Assembly (NCBI RefSeq): GCF_014230305.1
Contig: NZ_JACLAU010000030.1
Location: 1-41,628, forward strand
Source: Novosphingobium aerophilum
Lineage (GTDB): Bacteria; Pseudomonadota; Alphaproteobacteria; Sphingomonadales; Sphingomonadaceae
DNA: 41,628 nt
Direction of reading: 5' to 3'
Shown: one piece after another, positions 1 through 6,998 of the stretch
How the letters are laid out: the number at the start of each line of letters is the position of its first letter
Numbering within the stretch: position 1 is the stretch's first letter
Notes under the pieces: generated by a model
What the model saw: the letters and a program-made list of their open reading frames with translations, nothing else
Told to the model about the DNA's origin: nothing
Database searches by the model: none
Position numbers and translations under genes: made by a program

Positions 1-1
1 G

Positions 2-52
2 CAACAGACCATCGAACATCGGCGCTTGCAGCACCGCAAGCTCGCCGCCTAA
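2..52 (+). CDS. C-terminal tail of an unidentified protein, cut by the window edge
   Basis: An open frame enters from the left edge and stops at TAA 50-52; its visible end reads QQTIEHRRLQHRKLAA. The basic, His- and Arg-rich tail would suit a transposase or another DNA-binding protein, but 16 residues are too few to assign a family. About 50 bases without coding potential follow before the converging CapA-like gene. Confidence 0.3.
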   Translation, partial: QQTIEHRRLQHRKLAA

Positions 53-82
53 TATCAACCCCCAGACGAGGCCCGCACTCCG

Positions 83-1327
83 CTAATCTACGCCGCGAGT
101 TGTGCCGAATGTTCTGACGACGGACAGCTGCAGCCAGTCCTCGCGCAGCTCGTTCGCCTCGATGTTGGTCAGGCCTTCAGGATTGGGCGGACTGTCGTCC
201 GAGCCGAACCGCTGCACTGCGAAGTTGCCGGGATTGTAGAAGATCGGGCGGCCCTTGTAGATCTCGATACCCTGCATCGTGTGGTTGCCGCTGCCAAGGA
301 ACATGTCGGCGCCATTGTCGATCAATTCACGCGCCAGAGTGCGGACATAGTCTGGCGGGTAGTGGTCCTGCGAGTAGGCCTGGAAGGCATATCGGTTCTC
401 GTGGATGTGCGTGGTAAAGACAACGAAATCAGCATATTCCTTGGCGTTGCGGACCGCGAGTACCTGCGATTGGCGATCGGTCTCGTTCATTTCGTAGCGG
501 AATTCGCCAGGCTTCTCCGCCACCATGTAGTTCTTGCCGAACAGGTTGAGCCGACCAGGCCGGTCCCTGGGCAGAGGTGCGGGACGGGCAACATCGGACT
601 CCTCGCGGCGGGCGAGGATAGAATCCCGGATAGCCTTGAGTTGATCGAACTGCGCCTGGGTGACGGTTAGCCACTGTGTCAAACGGAGCGGGTTGAGCCC
701 GGCCTCCTCCCCGAAGTCGTTACCCACCTTGTTGCGGGCGATCGGATCCGTGCCGACCGGTCCGAACGGAAAAGCCGCTACCATGGCCACTCGGCCCTGC
801 GGCAACTCCTGGAAGGCCGGTTGACGCGCGATCGACAGGTTGGGTCCATAGCCCGGACGCTTGATGCCGACCGCATCAAGGTACTTCATGGTTTCGATCT
901 GCTCGTCTGGGCCACCATCAGCCTCGCCCGGCGCCACGAGGTCGAAGCCGAGGTCGGCAAGGTCTGCCGCGACTTCCTTAGGCGCCCAGTTATTGCGGTA
1001 GCCATGGCTGCCGGCCCAAGACTGGCGATCGACAAGATAGACTTCTAGGTTGCCGATCGTCGTATCCGCGGCCTTCAACACGGACCGGATTGCCGGGCCT
1101 ATGCGTTTGCCCGCGGGTTCCTGGAACAGCAGGTCACCCGTGATAGCGACGGTGTAGGAGCCATCCATCTTGTTGCGAAGTTCGTTCTGCAAGTCGCGGT
1201 AATCGAACGTCGCTGGGTCGGGAAGCGTCCTGGCAGGCTGGGCCAAGGCGGGGTTGGTCAAGACCGCCACTGTGCTGGCCATAAGCAGCGCGGCAAGCCG
1301 AAGGGCAGGTGTCATGGCACTGGGCAT
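83..1327 (-). CDS. CapA-family metallophosphatase-like exported protein
   Basis: Protein of 414 residues. Residues 1-30 form a signal peptide ending in ALAQ, so it is probably periplasmic. The body matches the CapA (poly-gamma-glutamate synthesis) branch of calcineurin-like metallophosphatases: TGDLLF with D65, GNLE with E95, a THIHENRY stretch with H307 and H309, GSGNHT with H349, and FYNPGNF near 368. In many bacteria such proteins are hydrolases of unknown substrate and not capsule enzymes. The start is either ATG 1327 or the internal ATG 1315 (MTPALRL); neither has a strong Shine-Dalgarno. The last residues (SVVRTFGTTRGVD) look like a broken end, because CapA proteins normally continue past this strand. 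A 20-base match to that point recurs beside the IS6 element at 2303. Family fairly sure, substrate unknown. Confidence 0.8.
   Translation of the reverse strand: MPSAMTPALRLAALLMASTVAVLTNPALAQPARTLPDPATFDYRDLQNELRNKMDGSYTVAITGDLLFQEPAGKRIGPAIRSVLKAADTTIGNLEVYLVDRQSWAGSHGYRNNWAPKEVAADLADLGFDLVAPGEADGGPDEQIETMKYLDAVGIKRPGYGPNLSIARQPAFQELPQGRVAMVAAFPFGPVGTDPIARNKVGNDFGEEAGLNPLRLTQWLTVTQAQFDQLKAIRDSILARREESDVARPAPLPRDRPGRLNLFGKNYMVAEKPGEFRYEMNETDRQSQVLAVRNAKEYADFVVFTTHIHENRYAFQAYSQDHYPPDYVRTLARELIDNGADMFLGSGNHTMQGIEIYKGRPIFYNPGNFAVQRFGSDDSPPNPEGLTNIEANELREDWLQLSVVRTFGTTRGVD
102..121 (-). repeat. 20-bp repeat, copy 1, inside the 3' end of the CapA-like gene
   Basis: GTGCCGAATGTTCTGACGAC is identical to positions 2303-2322. 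Here it encodes VVRTFG on the minus strand. Similarity to the second copy starts abruptly at base 102 and fades to protein-level resemblance to the right (DWLQLSVV here, NWLSVV there). Confidence 0.75.
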
Positions 1328-1462
1328 CCCACTCTGTTGTTTTGTGCGTTGACGGTAGTCCGTGTGACTTACGCCAACCTTTCAGACAGGGGCACAGGCG
1401 CAACTTTCTGGCAAGGCCTCATGGAATCAGCCATTTGTGATGACAGACTCATGCCGCACGCA

Positions 1463-2302
1463 GGTGCTGTCAGTCTTGTGCGAACCAGTCTCCACTTGGC
1501 AGGATCCGGCTCAGGAATTGATGCCTTCAGCTTGCGAGCATCTGCAACTCCTCAAGTGCGGCGGAGCGACGTTTCTTGAAAGTGATGCGATCGACGAGGT
1601 GACGTTCCTGAGCAAAATGGTTGTCAAACGAAGCGTGAACCGAAGCGAACTTCTGCAGTGATTTCATTTGGCTGAAGCGCAGCATTGCTCGCTCGCGTCG
1701 TCGGAGCGGCAGGTGGCTGTTCTCCGCCCGATTGTTGGCGTGGCGGCCGGTCACCTGTTTCTCCGCATTGCCCAGTTCGGTCATCGCGGCGCGATACGAG
1801 CGGAGGCCGTCAGTGACGATGGTTACGGGGGATGCGTGCCGCTTCAGCACCTTCTTCATGAAACGGAGCGCAGCCGCTTTGTCGCGGGTCCTGGTAACGT
1901 AGCTTTCCAGCACTTCCCCTTCGTGGTCGAAGGCACGCCACAGGTACACCATCTCGCCATTCACCCGGACGTACATTTCATCCAGGTGCCACTTCCAGTG
2001 GCGGAAGCCGCGCATCCGGCTGACTCGCTGGCGGCGGATCTCGGCGGCAAACAGCGGACCGAACCTGTTCCACCAGTGCCGCACGGTCTCGTGGCAGATG
2101 TCGACCCCGCGCTCGAACAAAAGGTTTTCCACGTTCCGCAGGCTGAGCGGAAACCGCACGTACATGAGGACAACGAGCAGGATCACCTCAGGCGACGAGC
2201 TGAACCCCTTGAACGGACTGGGCGGCTTCGCGCGGGATTTGCGTGGCATCAGAGCGATCTAGCAGCCTAACGATGCGCCTGCCACACAGGTCTGACAGAG
2301 CC
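1463..2302 (-). mobile_element. IS6-family insertion sequence, about 840 bp
   Basis: The element is bounded by imperfect terminal inverted repeats. The left end is GGTGCTGTCAGTCTTGTGCG from 1463; the right end, read on the minus strand from 2302, is GGCTCTGTCAGACCTGTGTG (15 of 20 matching). One transposase gene fills the inside, and the length is usual for IS6 elements. The flanking 8-mers differ (CGCACGCA on the left, GTGCCGAA on the right), so no target duplication is present. That is common after IS6-mediated deletion, inversion or cointegrate resolution. The right end abuts a 20-bp repeat shared with the CapA-like gene. Confidence 0.85.
1527..2249 (-). CDS. IS6-family DDE transposase
   Basis: The 240-residue protein has the full length of IS6/IS26-type transposases, which move by a replicative or cointegrate route. 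The N-terminus carries the helix-turn-helix region (LSLRNVENLLFERGVDI, followed by HETVRHWWNRFGP). The DDE catalytic core is visible: first Asp in HLDEMYV, second Asp in VTDGLRSY, and Glu in NRAENSH, followed by the usual basic stretch RRRERAM. No frameshift or stop is seen, so the gene looks intact and the element may still be active. It reads toward the CapA-like gene. Confidence 0.93.
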   Translation of the reverse strand: MPRKSRAKPPSPFKGFSSSPEVILLVVLMYVRFPLSLRNVENLLFERGVDICHETVRHWWNRFGPLFAAEIRRQRVSRMRGFRHWKWHLDEMYVRVNGEMVYLWRAFDHEGEVLESYVTRTRDKAAALRFMKKVLKRHASPVTIVTDGLRSYRAAMTELGNAEKQVTGRHANNRAENSHLPLRRRERAMLRFSQMKSLQKFASVHASFDNHFAQERHLVDRITFKKRRSAALEELQMLAS

Positions 2303-2322
2303 GTGCCGAATGTTCTGACGAC
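2303..2322 (-). repeat. 20-bp repeat, copy 2, abutting the IS6 right end
   Basis: Exact copy of 102-121. Read on the minus strand with the bases to its right it gives NWLSVVRTFGT, matching the tail of the CapA-like protein. It begins directly at the IS boundary and only about 35 bases separate it from the TetR stop codon. It looks like the stub of a second CapA-like gene cut by the IS. Confidence 0.65.
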
Positions 2323-2356
2323 AGACAACCAGTTGCCAGGGCAGGCACGTTACGAC

Positions 2357-2986
2357 TTAATCGTCGAGCAGACGGAGTGATCTTTCGACCAGCGCTGCAC
2401 CCAATTCATCGTGTTCAGGCTCTGGCTGGGGCGTGCGGATCATGGAGCGATTGGTCTGGAGCGCGAAACCGAAGACCGCGCACCACAAGGTTGCCGTGCG
2501 AATGCCGCGTTCGCGGTCTGACAGATGCGGCACGACCGCCAGAATGATCTCGTGCAACCGCCGGAAGCCAATGTCCTGCGCTTCCTGAATCTCCGGGGCC
2601 ATCCCTTCGCGAACCAGTTCACTTTCGTACATTAACGAAAACAGGCGGCGGTTCTGTTTCGCGAAGCGGAGGAAATCCAGAAGCAGCGCTCGCAAGCTGT
2701 GTCGCGGATCGTTGCTGGTCATGGCCTGCAGCGATTCTTCGAACATCAGCCGGTAGCCATCGGTCGCCACCGCGATCAGCAAGGCGCGGCGATCGGGAAA
2801 ATGGTTGTAGGGAGCGGCCGAACTAACGCCGATTTCCTCGGCCAGCCGCCGTATCGACAGGTTTTCGTATCCTTCGCGCACGATGAACGCCCGCGCAGCA
2901 TCCAGCAGTTCCTGCCGCAGATCTTCTCTGTGCGAGGGCCGTCCGCGCCGGTCCTTGGTCAATTGCAATGTCGCCATGTGCCACAT
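2357..2986 (-). CDS. TetR/AcrR-family transcriptional regulator
   Basis: The 209-residue protein has an N-terminal TetR DNA-binding domain. Its recognition region is NLSIRRLAEEIGVSSAAPYN at about 42-61, followed by HFPDRRALL. The C-terminal domain resembles the WHG / TetR_C_33 type, with WCAVFGFALQTNRSM near 170. It probably represses the divergent glycoside operon that starts at 3128: the 141-bp shared intergenic region holds a perfect inverted repeat and a 12-bp direct repeat. An alternative start is ATG 2977 (MATLQL). The ligand is unknown; a glycoside, a keto-sugar or an aglycone would fit the neighbours. Confidence 0.88.
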   Translation of the reverse strand: MWHMATLQLTKDRRGRPSHREDLRQELLDAARAFIVREGYENLSIRRLAEEIGVSSAAPYNHFPDRRALLIAVATDGYRLMFEESLQAMTSNDPRHSLRALLLDFLRFAKQNRRLFSLMYESELVREGMAPEIQEAQDIGFRRLHEIILAVVPHLSDRERGIRTATLWCAVFGFALQTNRSMIRTPQPEPEHDELGAALVERSLRLLDD

Positions 2987-3030
2987 GTGCTGCGAAAGTG
3001 CCCGTTCTGCAACCCTCCGGCCCCTTAAAG

Positions 3031-3080
3031 AGCGCTGCTTATTTTCACTTGCAGGGATAATTAGCGCCGCTTATAAAGCG
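3031..3080. promoter_or_regulatory. Direct repeat and small palindrome in the TetR/glycoside-operon promoter
   Basis: AGCGCTGCTTAT at 3031-3042 and AGCGCCGCTTAT at 3063-3074 match in 11 of 12 bases and are 32 bp apart, about three helical turns, so both would face the same side of the DNA. The second copy runs into CGCTTATAAAGCG (3068-3080), an inverted repeat with 5-bp arms. These are plausible operator half-sites for the TetR protein, inferred from pattern only. Confidence 0.45.
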
Positions 3081-3081
3081 A

Positions 3082-3100
3082 TAATGAGCGACGATCATTA
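3082..3100. promoter_or_regulatory. Perfect 19-bp inverted repeat, candidate TetR operator
   Basis: TAATGAGCGACGATCATTA has perfect 6-bp arms (TAATGA and TCATTA) around 7 bases. It lies 28 bp before the GTG start of the deglycosidase-like gene and 96 bp before the TetR start. Length and position suit a TetR dimer site repressing the downstream operon. Confidence 0.5.
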
Positions 3101-3127
3101 AGATCGCGCGGAGGGCGAGGATTTGCT

Positions 3128-4045
3128 GTGACAGGCTTCCGATACGGCGTTTCGCTGTACAGCTATACCGATGACTTCGGCACTGTGATGACGCTGGACG
3201 ATGCGTTCGATCACGTCGCCGATACGGGGTCCACGGGCATCGAGATTCTGGGTGAGACCAGCGTGCCGCTCTATCCCGAGCCGCCCGCAGCCTGGCTTGA
3301 TCATTGGTTCGCGCAACTTGACCGCTACAAGCTGGAGCCGACCAACTTCGCCTGCTGGGTCGACACACGTATCCAGATTGACCGCAACATGACCGTGGAG
3401 GAAGGCGCGGCGCAAATCGCGCAGGACCTGCGTCTGGCGCACAAGCTTGGCTTCAAGTTCATTCGCCCCAAGTTCGGTGTGAGCGACCGCGAACTTACCC
3501 CAGACCCGATCTGGGAGGGTGCCGTAGAGCGCAGTCTTGATCTGGCGCACCAGCTTGACCTGGTGATCCTGCCCGAAATTCACGCACCAACCCCGATCCG
3601 GCACCCGGTGACGGATGCTTACGTGAAATTCATCGAGCGCACCGGGACCAAGAACTTCGGCCTGATGATCGATACCGGCATTTTTCAGGATCGTCCGCTT
3701 GACGCCTGGGGTGGCGGGGATTTTGAATCGATCAAGAAGGGCGCGCCGGAAATGGTTTACGGGACCAAGGTTCCGGTCGAGCACCTGGCCGACGTGATCC
3801 AGTACGTGCCCTTCATCCAGGCCAAATTCCACAACATCGACGAGAACCTGCACGACCACCAGATCCCGTGGGAGCGGATCGTGCCGATGTTCAAGACGCT
3901 TGGCTACGCCGGCTATCTCTCGAGCGAGTACGAGGGCAAGCGCGACCCGTGGGTGGCGATCGAGCAGGTGCGCCGCCAGCACGCGCTGATCCGCAAGCTT
4001 GAAGAAGAATTCGACGCCGCGATCTTGGAGACGGCCAATGCTTGA
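3128..4045 (+). CDS. C-glycoside deglycosidase-like alpha subunit (xylose isomerase-like TIM barrel)
   Basis: The 305-residue protein belongs to the sugar phosphate isomerase/epimerase (AP endonuclease 2) TIM-barrel family. The family's metal-ligand pattern is visible: E150 in ILPEIHAP, D182 in MIDTGIF, H235 in AKFHNID and E267 in SSEYEG; H152 is well placed as a catalytic base. On its own this would be 'isomerase/epimerase'. However, the next gene overlaps it by 8 bases and encodes a small protein of the DUF6379 / C-glycoside deglycosidase beta type. Characterised enzymes with this pairing (CarBC, DgpBC and related CGDs) cleave the C-C bond of 3-keto-C-glycosides with a divalent metal. The start is GTG, with AGGA six bases upstream and no in-frame ATG nearby. 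No 3-OH glycoside oxidase gene lies beside it. Substrate unproven; an isomerase role, for example on apiose, is a real alternative. Confidence 0.8.
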   Translation: MTGFRYGVSLYSYTDDFGTVMTLDDAFDHVADTGSTGIEILGETSVPLYPEPPAAWLDHWFAQLDRYKLEPTNFACWVDTRIQIDRNMTVEEGAAQIAQDLRLAHKLGFKFIRPKFGVSDRELTPDPIWEGAVERSLDLAHQLDLVILPEIHAPTPIRHPVTDAYVKFIERTGTKNFGLMIDTGIFQDRPLDAWGGGDFESIKKGAPEMVYGTKVPVEHLADVIQYVPFIQAKFHNIDENLHDHQIPWERIVPMFKTLGYAGYLSSEYEGKRDPWVAIEQVRRQHALIRKLEEEFDAAILETANA

Positions 4046-4442
4046 GCGCAGCCATATCCAGAGCACCGGCTTCCGCAATGTCGGTCCCGAAGGTGCCCGC
4101 ACCGGCTTTGAAGTCCGAATCCGGCAGGCCAACTACCGCTCCTCGCGGCTGAGCCTGATCGAGGGCGTCGACATCACCGTGGATGGCGTCCTCTATCCGG
4201 CTGACGGCAACCTGTTCCGTCTCGGCGACAGGGAATACACCCGCGAGGAACTGAACCAGGCGACGCAGACCCGACTTTACGTGGGCGACCATTTCACTGT
4301 CGTAGTGCCCAAGGAAGGCGGACTGACGCGCGGGGTTCATCTGATCGGCAGCGCAATCCGCTATCGCCATCCTTATTTCCCGCCCGAATTCCAGCCAGCC
4401 ATCGTGCGCAACGAACGCCACGCAACGATCATCATACCCTGA
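4038..4442 (+). CDS. C-glycoside deglycosidase-like beta subunit (DUF6379 type)
   Basis: The 134-residue protein starts at ATG 4038 inside the end of the alpha gene (ATGCTTGA), so the two are translationally coupled and probably made in equal amounts. It has no signal peptide and looks all-beta: alternating strands such as GFEVRIRQANYRSSRLSL, a VDGVLYPAD turn, and YVGDHFTVVVPKEGGL. Length and motifs fit the small subunit of two-component C-glycoside deglycosidases, which covers the active site of the TIM-barrel subunit. The frame stays open upstream to about 3999, but that part only restates the alpha gene out of frame. Subunit identity rests on family resemblance and gene pairing. Confidence 0.75.
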   Translation: MLERSHIQSTGFRNVGPEGARTGFEVRIRQANYRSSRLSLIEGVDITVDGVLYPADGNLFRLGDREYTREELNQATQTRLYVGDHFTVVVPKEGGLTRGVHLIGSAIRYRHPYFPPEFQPAIVRNERHATIIIP

Positions 4443-4460
4443 AGAGGGGGGACGTCGGCC

Positions 4461-4494
4461 ATGCGGACCGGCGGGGCGCAAGCATAGTCCGCAT
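4461..4494 (+). other. Intergenic hairpin between the deglycosidase genes and the TonB receptor
   Basis: ATGCGGAC (4461-4468) and GTCCGCAT (4487-4494) are perfect complements around an 18-base loop. No T-run follows, so it is not a standard terminator. It could set the relative mRNA level of the enzyme and receptor parts of the operon, or bind a regulator. Confidence 0.4.
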
Positions 4495-4519
4495 TATCGT
4501 GCAAATGGGAGGATAATCC

Positions 4520-6907
4520 ATGAACTTCAGCAGGAAGACCCGGCTCGTGCAGTCGGCATCAATCGCAGTCATTGCGCTGTTCTCGTCCTTTCCCGCTTTC
4601 GCTCAGGCAGCCGGCCAGTCGGCAGCCGAGGAAGCATCAACGCCCGGCGAGATCGGCGAGATCATTGTTACCGCGCAGCGCCGCAGTGAAAACGTGCTCA
4701 AGGTTCCGGTCAGCGTGACCGTGGTGGGCGCAGAGCAGCTTATCCAGCGCGGCGCCAACGATCTCACGGCCGTGACGAGGCTCGCGCCGAGCCTGCAGGT
4801 GGCGCAGGACAATACCTTTTCGGTGCGCGGCGTCGGTACGGCAACCTTTGCCAACACCGTCGAAGCCAGCGTTTCTCAGGTCGTCGACGACGTCGTTCTC
4901 GGCAACCGGGAGTATGCGGCCAACGCATTTTACGACGTGGCGCGCGTCGAGGTGCTGAACGGGCCGCAAGGCCTGCTGTTCGGCAAGAATGCTTCGGCCG
5001 GTCTGGTCAACATCACCACCAACAAGCCCAAACTCGGCGAGTTCTCGTTCAGCGCCGATGGTGAACTCGTTCAGCGCGCCCGTCCGGGAGACGACGGCAC
5101 GGGCTACCAAATCCGTTCGACCGTCAATGCTCCGCTGGGCGACAAGGCCGCGCTGCGCCTGAACGCCATCTACAGCGATCAGGACCCGATCACGGTTTCG
5201 AAGGTCAATCCGGCGGTTCGCAACGATCTTGGTCTCACGAACCTTGGCCTGCGTGCCAAGCTTCTGTTCGAACCGACCGACAATCTCTCTGTCTACATCA
5301 TCGGCGACTACAACCGCCAGCGTGGCATCACCGGCCGCTATGACATCACCTTCCGCGAATTCGGCCCGGGCAGCCAGTATCCGGCACGCGGGCTTGTCGC
5401 GGGCGCGGCAAACTTCAACTTCGCGGCCGAAGCCCCTAACTACCGCGACAGCGACACCGGCGGCCTTCAGGCGAACGTCAGCCTGAAGCTCGGCAACGGC
5501 ATGGAGCTGACCAGCATCACAGCCTGGAAGCAGGCCAAGACCAACTTCCAGTTCGATTCCGACCAGACGCCGTTCAACTTCTTCAGCTACAATGGCGCCA
5601 ACCAGAAGTACGACCAGTACTCGCAGGAGCTGCGCCTCGCCCTGCCGACCGGCAATGCGCTGTCGGGCCAGTTCGGCCTCTACTACTACCGCTCGGTCGG
5701 CAACAACTCGGGCTTCCGGGGCGGCAACACAGGCATTCCCGATTTCGTGCTGGTCGGTTTCCCGTTCTGCATTGGCGCAACGGTTACGGCTGGTCCGCCG
5801 CCCGCTTGTGGCGTCAGCAACACCTCGTTCCTCGGCCAAGACTTCCAGTACCGCCTGCAGAACGACAGCTATGCCGGCTTCGGCCAGCTCAGCTATCAGT
5901 TGGCCGATACCTTCAAGCTCACAGCCGGCGCGCGCATGACCTACGAAAAGGCGCAGATAAACCTGCGCGAGAACTTTGGTAAGTACTTCGTCACGCTCGG
6001 CGTGAAGAACAACGTCACCAACCAGACCACCGACGCTACCGATCTCAGCTATAAGGTCGGCTTCGACTGGCAGGCAACGCCTGACCTGATGGTTTACGGC
6101 TTCTACGGCGAAGGCTTCAAGGGACCGGGCTTCTCGAACACCGCGCCTGCTCCCAATGCAGATCTGGCGGTCCGCCCGGAAATCTCGCGCGGCGGGGAAT
6201 TGGGCATCAAGGGCAAGGCGCTCGATGGCGCGCTGACGTTCAGTCTCTCGGGCTTCTACACGAAGTTCTATGATCTGCAGGTCCAGGCATTTGTACAGGC
6301 GCTGCGCACCTTCGTGCTGGGCAATGCGGCCACGGCGACGACCAAGGGCATCGACTTCTCGTTGCAGGCCCGTCCCGCAAAAGGTCTGACCCTGTCGGGC
6401 TCGGCGTCCTATGCTGACGCGACGTTCGACGACTATCCGGGCGCGCAGTGCTTCCCGACGCAGACGACCGGCGGTTGCAAGGCCGACATCAACTCGTCGC
6501 TGCCCGGCTTCGTCGGCACGTTCAACGCCAAGGGCTACCAGTTGCCGCTATCCTCGAAGTTCACCGCGACGCTCGGCGCTGAATACGCCGCGCCGATCAC
6601 GGATGGCCTCGAAGCGCAGTTCGGGGTGGGCTATTACCACCGCTCGCCCCAATCCGCCGGTATCGGCGCACCGTTCACGATCCCCACCTGGGACACGATT
6701 GACCTGCGCCTTGGCATCAAGGCTGACCACTGGAACATCAGCCTGTTCTGCAAGAACTGCACGAACGAGATCCGCCCGATCTCGGTCGGGTCTGACGGTG
6801 GCGATGCCAACCCGGTGGGTGTTGCCCCGCCAGTGCTGACGCTGAACCAGCGCTTCAGCTTTGAATCGGTCCGCACCATCGGCGTGCGGGCGGGCATCAA
6901 CTTCTGA
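4520..6907 (+). CDS. TonB-dependent outer-membrane receptor (probable glycoside uptake)
   Basis: The 795-residue protein has a signal peptide (cleavage near A28/Q29), a TonB box around 47-52 (EIIVTAQRR), a plug domain of roughly 55-170 with the LNGPQGLLFGKNASAGLVN signature, and a C-terminal 22-strand barrel ending in the aromatic GVRAGINF. The start is firm: GGAGG lies eight bases before ATG. It belongs to the large sphingomonad receptor class that imports bulky carbohydrates or aromatic glycosides; nothing marks it as a siderophore receptor. It sits 77 bp after the deglycosidase pair on the same strand and ends at a strong terminator, so it most likely brings the substrate into the periplasm. 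Ligand inferred from context only. A cysteine pair in an extracellular-loop segment (FCIGAT, PACGVS near 417-430) probably forms a disulfide. Confidence 0.92.
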   Translation: MNFSRKTRLVQSASIAVIALFSSFPAFAQAAGQSAAEEASTPGEIGEIIVTAQRRSENVLKVPVSVTVVGAEQLIQRGANDLTAVTRLAPSLQVAQDNTFSVRGVGTATFANTVEASVSQVVDDVVLGNREYAANAFYDVARVEVLNGPQGLLFGKNASAGLVNITTNKPKLGEFSFSADGELVQRARPGDDGTGYQIRSTVNAPLGDKAALRLNAIYSDQDPITVSKVNPAVRNDLGLTNLGLRAKLLFEPTDNLSVYIIGDYNRQRGITGRYDITFREFGPGSQYPARGLVAGAANFNFAAEAPNYRDSDTGGLQANVSLKLGNGMELTSITAWKQAKTNFQFDSDQTPFNFFSYNGANQKYDQYSQELRLALPTGNALSGQFGLYYYRSVGNNSGFRGGNTGIPDFVLVGFPFCIGATVTAGPPPACGVSNTSFLGQDFQYRLQNDSYAGFGQLSYQLADTFKLTAGARMTYEKAQINLRENFGKYFVTLGVKNNVTNQTTDATDLSYKVGFDWQATPDLMVYGFYGEGFKGPGFSNTAPAPNADLAVRPEISRGGELGIKGKALDGALTFSLSGFYTKFYDLQVQAFVQALRTFVLGNAATATTKGIDFSLQARPAKGLTLSGSASYADATFDDYPGAQCFPTQTTGGCKADINSSLPGFVGTFNAKGYQLPLSSKFTATLGAEYAAPITDGLEAQFGVGYYHRSPQSAGIGAPFTIPTWDTIDLRLGIKADHWNISLFCKNCTNEIRPISVGSDGGDANPVGVAPPVLTLNQRFSFESVRTIGVRAGINF

Positions 6908-6915
6908 CGCATATC

Positions 6916-6947
6916 GGGCCGCTGCCATGTGGCGGCGGCCCATTTTT
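6916..6947 (+). terminator. Rho-independent terminator after the TonB receptor gene
   Basis: A GC-rich stem (left arm GGGCCGCTGCC, loop ATGT, right arm GGCGGCGGCCC with one mismatch) is followed directly by ATTTTT. It starts nine bases after the stop codon and should end the deglycosidase-receptor transcript. The 10-mer CATATCGGGC occurs just before it (6910-6919, overlapping its base) and again after it (6949-6958). Confidence 0.85.
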
Positions 6948-6998
6948 CCATATCGGGCGAAGACCGGAGCGAAATGTTCACACCCAAAGGATGCTTTG

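Noticed and set aside
3128..4045. Annotating the TIM-barrel gene simply as D-apiose isomerase because of the nearby kinase and transketolase
   Set aside because: The overlapping beta-subunit gene fits a CGD complex better, and the kinase set is on the other strand 5 kb away. Kept as an alternative in the entry.
4637..5839. Minus-strand frame of about 400 codons inside the TonB receptor gene
   Set aside because: Antisense to a receptor with full signal peptide, plug and barrel; no motifs of its own.
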